Source of the DNA: Bidens hawaiensis | Taxonomy: Eukaryota > Streptophyta > Magnoliopsida > Asterales > Asteraceae | Direction of reading: 5' to 3' | DNA: 64,000 nt | Assembly (NCBI GenBank): GCA_021521415.1 | Contig: JAIQDT010007658.1 | Coordinates: 1 to 64,000, forward strand | In this document: positions 57,980 through 64,000 of the stretch, one piece after another | Numbering within the stretch: the stretch's first letter is position 1 | Layout: each line of letters begins with the position of its first letter | Made by a program: the position numbers and the translations under genes | The notes under the pieces: generated by a model | Told to the model about the DNA's origin: nothing | Databases searched by the model: none | Seen by the model: the letters and a program-made list of their open reading frames with translations, nothing else

Positions 57980-60262
57980 ATGCCTGCGGTTGAAGGTTCT
58001 CCAGGAAGCTCCATGCATGGAGTGACCGGCAGAGAAGCAGTGATGGCCTTCTCGGTGGCGTCTCCGGTGGTGCACACCGATCGCACTGCGAAATTCGACC
58101 TACCAGTGGACTCCGAACACAAAGCAACCGTGTTCAAACTCTTCTCATTTGCAAACCCTCACATGAGAACATTCCACCTCTCATGGATATCTTTCTTCAC
58201 CACCTTCATCTCCACCTTCGCGGCCGCTCCACTTGTCCCCATCATCCGCGACAACCTGGACCTCACCAAAGCCGACATAGGGAACGCGGGTGTGGCGTCT
58301 GTTTCGGGTAGTATTTTCTCCAGGCTGGCCATGGGTGCGGTTTGTGACTTGTTGGGGCCTCGCTACGGTTGCGCCTTCCTCATCATGTTGTCCGCTCCCA
58401 CCGTCTTTTGCATGTCTTTTGTAAGCGATGCTAGCGGGTACATAGTCGTCAGATTCATGATCGGGTTCTCGTTAGCTACGTTTGTGTCGTGCCAGTACTG
58501 GATGAGTACCATGTTCAACAGCAAGATTATCGGGCTGGTGAACGGGACAGCGGCCGGTTGGGGGAACATGGGGGGAGGTGCCACGCAACTCCTTATGCCG
58601 GTGTTGTTCGAGATCATCAAGAAGGCTGGAGCGACACCGTTCACGGCTTGGAGGATTGCATTTTTCATACCAGGGTGGTTTAATGTAATTATGGGCATTT
58701 TGGTGTTGACTCTTGGCCAAGATTTGCCTGATGGTAACCTTGGTGCCCTTCAGAAGAAAGGTGATGTTGCCAAAGATAAATTCGGCAAGGTAAACTTTCT
58801 CATATCATATCATAACATAACATATTTTTATCTACTTTAAATTTTTTGATGTTTAATTTCTCTCTTTTTTTTTCATTCAGGTTTTATGGTATGCTGTGAC
58901 AAACTATAGGACATGGATCTTTGTTCTTCTCTATGGTTACTCCATGGGTGTTGAGCTGACAATTGATAACGTGATTGCTGAATACTTCTACGATAGGTAT
59001 ATTATATGTTTCTATTGATTAATAACCGTATATTCTCTGGGCCACTTAATATAACTTATCATTTTACGTACAAAAGTGTTACTTATACATAAAAAAATGA
59101 TGATAAGAGGTTAATTTTTATTTTAATATTTGAACGGAGAACATACACCGACAAAAATATAGTCCGATAATTGTTACTTGTAAAAAAATGAAAATGGTGG
59201 GACTTGAACTGTAACAATTTGAATATGGTTTGTTACTAGCTAGGAAGAACACTTTCTTCATTATATAATACGTTTCTGTATTGGTTTTTACAAGATTTCT
59301 AAATGATGAAAGTTAATATTAGCATGATTAATAAATTGGGTTGAACTACTTAGTTGACAATAAACTAAGTTTATATATTCATTAGTTAATTAACTTGTAA
59401 ATTAATTTGTAATGACATTTTCAACTTACGATGTTGGGAACAACAGGTAAAGTTGATGCAGTATAAATATTGAACTTTTAAAAACAGTGAACGCAATGAA
59501 CAATAATCAAATATACTTAAAAGCTAATAGTCATCTAAAAATTAAAATTTTACATAAAAGGTTAACTTATTTCTTGTATTTGTTTATAATAATAGATTTG
59601 ATCTAAAGCTTCACCTTGCTGGTATCATTGCGGCTTGCTTCGGAATGGCAAATCTTCTAGCTCGTCCCTTTGGAGGTTTCACATCAGATTACATGGCAAC
59701 ACGATTCGGAATGCGAGGTCGTCTCTGGAACTTGTGGCTTCTTCAAACTGCTGGTGGTTTGTGTTGCTTATGCCTTGGCTTAGTCAACTCGTTACCATTA
59801 GCCATCACCTTTATGATGCTCTTCTCAATCGGAGCACAAGCCGCTTGTGGTGCTACATTCGGCATCATTCCATTCATCTCTCGAAGGTCCCTTGGTATCA
59901 TATCAGGAATGACTGGGGCTGGTGGGAACTTTGGATCAGGGCTAACCCAATTAATATTCTTTGCGAATGCATCTTTCTCAACGGAAAAGGGGTTAACGTA
60001 CATGGGTATCATGATCATGTTGGTAACAATTCCAGTGAGTTTTGTTCACTTCCCACAATGGGGGAGCATGTTTTTCCCTCCTAGTCAAGACATCATCAAA
60101 GGTAGTGAAGAGCATTACTATGTTTCCAAGTGGACCGAGGAGGAAAAACAGAAAGGAATGCACCAAGCAAGTCTAAAATTCGCCGAGAATAGCCGGTCGG
60201 AGCGTGGTGGAAGGGTACCATCGGCTCCAACGCCACCCGGAAACACTCCTAACCATGTTTGA
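57980..60262 (+). CDS. NRT2: High-affinity nitrate transporter NRT2, copy B
   Basis: Same protein and structure as copy A: exons 57980-58789, 58881-58996 and 59596-60262, 530 residues, identical splice sites and signature motifs ([33 protein letters not shown]). It differs at F113 (A has Tyr), K487 (A has Glu) and P517 (A has Ala). The last two lie in the cytoplasmic C-terminal tail, the part of NRT2 proteins where post-translational control is known. Intron 2 shows one difference by eye (59414). The frame is fully open, so it can encode a transporter. Its distal promoter has been displaced by a CACTA element, so expression may differ from copy A. Confidence 0.95.
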
Positions 60263-61235
60263 TTAGTTCAAACCCGTTTTTCATATAAAGATTTTGTGGA
60301 TCATATAATCCACAAACAAGCAAACATTTATGCTTATCTAAAAATATGGAGTTGCTCTAAAAAAGAAATTTTGGATTGTATGTTGTATTACAAAAAAAAA
60401 TCGTGTATAATTAAAAATAAGTGTTTGTTTGTCAGTGATTCCTCTTAAAAAGTTTCATTTCTTAGCTACATTTATGAACAACATAATTAATATATTTCGT
60501 ACTTGCAACTAATGATATAATTAATGTCTAAACTTACATTTTATTCGATGATAAAGATTGAAATAATAAACTAATATAAAAGTTGAAACATTGAGAAATT
60601 AAGTTTACATACATGTAATAACCGAGTTACATATACTTAACAAACACATTCTCATATATGTAACAAATATAGTACACACTAAATTTACATAATTCGAGAT
60701 CGATTTGTGGATATTCGAGCTCATCTCAGCCTATATAGCTTAAGATCTGAGATGGATAAAGAAGCGAATGAAATTAGGTGGATCATACCTTTAGGGTTTG
60801 AACTGAAACAAAGAGGCTTTGGTTTTATCAAGTGATTTCGTGAGGATGAGTGACATAGTTAAATAATTGATGTCTTAAGTCAAGGGGGAATTATAAGGCC
60901 AAAAATTGTGTTGTTTCAACAAATCGTTGTGATAGTTCTCTACATATTCAAGGAATGTCTTTGTAAATATAAGTTTATGAAACCTTTTGATTCATCTTGA
61001 GTACAAGTTTTTTCAATATAGAGTAACATATGTACTAGTTCTTGTTTTCTTTTCAAATATTTATCTAATAAAAATTAAGAGAGTATCATCAAAATACTTT
61101 ATACTAAAAGTGTTTACTAACTATAAAATTTGCATTTGAGCCATTTGTTTATGAGATGCAAAACTAGTCATCAAGATATTAGTTTCCTCTCGTGTAATTG
61201 TTGACCGAAAATTAGTTGCTTAATCTCTAGGGCCC
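60263..61235. other. 3' flank of NRT2 copy B
   Basis: Counterpart of 20563-21535, with the Copia 3'-end-like block at about 60745-60925 and the stray NRT2 promoter fragment at 61158-61225. Only a few single-base differences from copy A. Confidence 0.65.
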
Positions 61236-61603
61236 TGTTTTGTATATTAGTCTTTTGTATTTACTCGTTCTATCAATGTTGTATTTTAGTTAGCTTGTCG
61301 GTTTATCTCTTGTATGTTTGGGCATGAGGCCATGTAAACAAAGCCCATTGGGCCGTAATAATGTTAAGATGGTGCATGAGAACGTACACTATAAATAGTG
61401 TATGCTTCTCATGCAAACATAACCTTTGCATAATATTATCTTATCCATTCATCTACTCTCTCCTCTCCCTCTCTAACTTTCCATTTTGGGAAATAACCAA
61501 CCAAACAAATCTCAGTTCTCAACTAGTGATTTCCGCTAGTTAGTTGTGAGATTGATCCAAGAACATTAGTTGTTTGTTGTTTGATCTGTCCATAGGACCT
61601 ACA
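61236..61603 (+). mobile_element. 5' LTR of the Copia element (copy B)
   Basis: Counterpart of 21536-21903, ending GGACCTACA and followed by the same ATTGGTATAGGAGC primer-binding-like site. Confidence 0.65.
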
Positions 61604-61969
61604 ATTGGTATAGGAGCTTTCAGCTCTACTAGTAGTGGATCTTGGGTCACCACCTTGGATTTTGGTCTTGTTTGTGTGTTGAAGACGTGTATTCAAGAGT
61701 TTAAGTAGGTATACGGGTTCATTTGTTGTTTTTAGTATGTTTACAAGTTTGAAAGAAAAGTGTTCTTAGCTTCGGGTTTGTGAAAGTGACTGTTTGTGTG
61801 ATGTTGTGGAGTTAAAGTTGTTAAAAGTTCTTGATTAATGTTGTTAAAGTCTTCAAAATTGGTGGTTCTTAGATCTATCAAGTGTTAAGGTCTTTCATTC
61901 GAGTTTCCTAAAGCGGAAAAGTGTGAAAAGACGTGAAAAAGTACAAGCCGTACTTTCCTGAAAACAGAT

Positions 61970-62270
61970 CTAATCAAATTTGCAACCATTTGAATCGCAT
62001 CCAACCACTCGAATCGAATACATAAACAATTCAAATCGAATTGTTAAATCCATTCGAATTGAATTCCAGAAACCATTCGAATCGAATCTATAAAACCATT
62101 CGAATCGAATTTCTAAAACCATTCGAATCGAATTTCTCAACCGTTCGAATCGAATTTCTATACGATTTGATTGCTTTTAAAACTCGATTCAATTCAAAAT
62201 TTTAATTCGATTCGAATGCAATCCAGTTCGATTCATTTATACCAATTCGATTTGAATCCTTTTAAAACTC
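61970..62270. repeat. ATTCGAATCGAAT-rich leader repeats (copy B)
   Basis: Same motif cluster as 22270-22570, with more base changes between the copies here than in the NRT2 gene. Several units are closer to the perfect motif in copy B. Confidence 0.85.
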
Positions 62271-62342
62271 GATTGGTTTGGACTTAGATTTTTTCACAGA
62301 ATCTGTTTGTGAACTGTTTGGACTTGAAACTTGTTTTGCACA

Positions 62343-63816
62343 ATGACTTCTAAGACTAAAGATATAAAAAGTTTTAGAATATTTGAGAATGAGGCTTGGA
62401 CAACTAATAAACCTCCTAAACTTCATAAGTGGGACAATAACTTTGAAGAATTCAAATGGCGTTTCAAGGACTACATTAGAATAACTGATTATGCTCTTCT
62501 TGGAGCAGTTGAGACTGGTCCTTACGTTCCTACAACTGATACTGCTGATGGACCGGTTCCCAAACCTGTGCTGGCCTAATTTGATGAAGATAAGAATCTG
62601 TTGATCGATGATCAAAAGGCCTATGGGATTTATAGTGTGTGACTTTCACTAGAAATTGCTCAAACTTTAAGGAAACAAACAATTGCTAATGGCTTATGGG
62701 ATGCTTTGGTCAACAAATTTAAAGGAAATATAGAAATGAGGAACAACAAGAAAGCCATGTTGAAAGGTGAATTAAATATGTTTAAACATGTGCAAGGAGA
62801 AACTGTTGGAAATCTTATCCATAGGTTTGAGACATTGATAACCAAGATGAAGAGTGTTGGCATTGATTATGATCAAATTGAAATTAATTACAAGTTGTTG
62901 AACTCCTTACCATACACCTGGAACAGTAGTGTGATCACAATCAAGAGAACAACGAACCTTCAAATCAATTCTCTTTTTGATTTGACATCCACCATCAAGT
63001 CATTTGAAATGGATGACAAACTCAGATTGGGCAACCACATAAGTTCTCTCAATCATGCCGGAAATTCAGCTGGTCTGGAGTCAGTATAGCTTTTCTCAGC
63101 CAAGCACATCCCACCATTCATCCAGTTGATGGAGTAAATATGTTTGCCACTCAACTAAAGCAGAATTCTGTTTTCAAGACTGCTGCAAGTCCACAAGCAC
63201 CATCTAGCTCAAGTTCCTTTCAAGATATAGTTGATAAAGTTGTTGAGTAAGCATTGAAGGCTCATGGAATCAAGAAACCCGCAAGCAGCCCATCCTACTC
63301 ATCTCCTCAAATTGATGATACACATGTAGCATTTCATGCCTTTATGTCAAGCCACTAGGAGTTACTACCAGGAAAACTGCTACCCCCTTCATTTCAACAA
63401 TGAGACATTCCTGAGATCAACAAGAAGGATCTCAAAAAGATGGACATCAAATATCAGATGACCATGGTTGTTCACTAAGCCTCGAACTTCATGAAGAAAT
63501 ATGGCAAAAACAGGTTCAAAGATTCAGATTGAAATGGAATTGGGTTTGACAAGGATAAACTCTGATGCTACAACTGAAATTAGACTGGGTCTAGCTAAAA
63601 GGTCATGATCACTCTATCTGCTGAAGGAACCGAGCCAGATCGGGAAGATGACCAATTTGTTGAGCTGATCAATCCTCTAACCTTCGCCGGGATGACATTT
63701 GTGAATGAAGACCAACCCGCATCAAGCTCTGCCGCTGAGAACCATCTCAGACATTCCCGAGGTACACAAACTTTGCACTCAAGTCCGTTTTGATAAAATT
63801 AAGAACTATAGAACTC
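62343..63816 (+). pseudogene. Copia gag, decayed (copy B)
   Basis: Same pseudogene as 22641-24114, starting at ATG 62343, with the same early stops, showing that the decay predates the duplication. A few additional substitutions distinguish it. Confidence 0.9.
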
Positions 63817-63821
63817 ATAAT

Positions 63822-64000
63822 TGTAACATTTGGTAAACATTTTCGCTAATATAATCGCTATTAGCAATAAAATTTCGTCATTATGAGAAAAATCTTCTTT
63901 ATTAATGCTCTAGATGTTTCAAAGTCAACGAAAAGTTCAAAAATAGCCACGTAACGAACCTGACGTGAAATGACCCCAGGTAACGAGACAAAAAGTAAAT
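63822..64000 (+). mobile_element. Start of the solo LTR (copy B), cut by the window end
   Basis: TGTAACATTTGG follows ATAAT (63817-63821), exactly as at 24120 in copy A. Hence this LTR was already in place when the segment was duplicated. Confidence 0.85.

Larger units (their letters stand above)
57731..64000 (+). repeat. Direct segmental duplication, copy B (runs off the window)
   Basis: Partner of 18031-24300. Includes NRT2-B, the promoter fragment, the Copia LTR and gag, and the first 179 bases of the solo LTR. Confidence 0.95.

Overview
This is plant nuclear DNA, almost certainly from a eudicot. Low gene density, introns with GT/AG borders, long AT-rich stretches and layered transposons all say so. 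The style of the Tat-type gypsy elements and of the long LTRs ending in GGGGTGTGACA would fit an Asteraceae genome, but that is inference. No bacterial-type features, tRNA, rRNA or CRISPR were seen.

The only intact-looking host genes are two near-identical copies of a high-affinity nitrate transporter of the NRT2 family (18280-20562 and 57980-60262, both +, three exons, 530 residues). They sit in the same order and orientation inside a direct repeat of at least 6.3 kb (about 18031-24300 and 57731-64000). The repeat also carries the 3' flank, a stray piece of NRT2-type promoter, a decayed Copia element and the start of a solo LTR. The second copy runs off the window.

The rest is transposon sequence, and much of the order of events can be read from target-site duplications (TSDs). 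1-8350: two inverted LTRs of one chromovirus-like gypsy family, a foldback MITE in a TA repeat, and a 5'-truncated gypsy pol with one nonsense codon. 8351-10198: an LTR with unusual palindromes. 10948-14452: an hAT element with a decayed BED/hAT transposase and a second, opposing BED reading frame. 15230-16035: a CACTA right end carrying a gene fragment. 21536-30133: Copia gag-pol split by a solo LTR (24120-27724, TSD ATAAT). 30782-41249: a four-level nest, solo LTR (TSD GCTGG) > Mutator-like element (32105-40824, TSD TTGATTTAA) > Tat-type element X (32386-38997, TSD AAAAC) > CACTA-like block. 42242-57624: a CACTA element (TSD ACA) sitting 355 bp upstream of the second NRT2 gene, itself filled by Tat-type element Y (42582-53068, TSD ATCAT) and a solo LTR (53260-55367, TSD GTAAT).

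Two stories stand out. First, a small NRT2 array was duplicated, partly homogenised and then had the promoter of one copy cut off by transposons. Second, both Tat-type elements carry a separate antisense gene next to the 3' LTR, with its own TATA-like box; in Y it shows introns, a basic stretch and an acidic tail. In X all of pol except an integrase tail has gone, yet the first exon of this antisense gene is still largely open.
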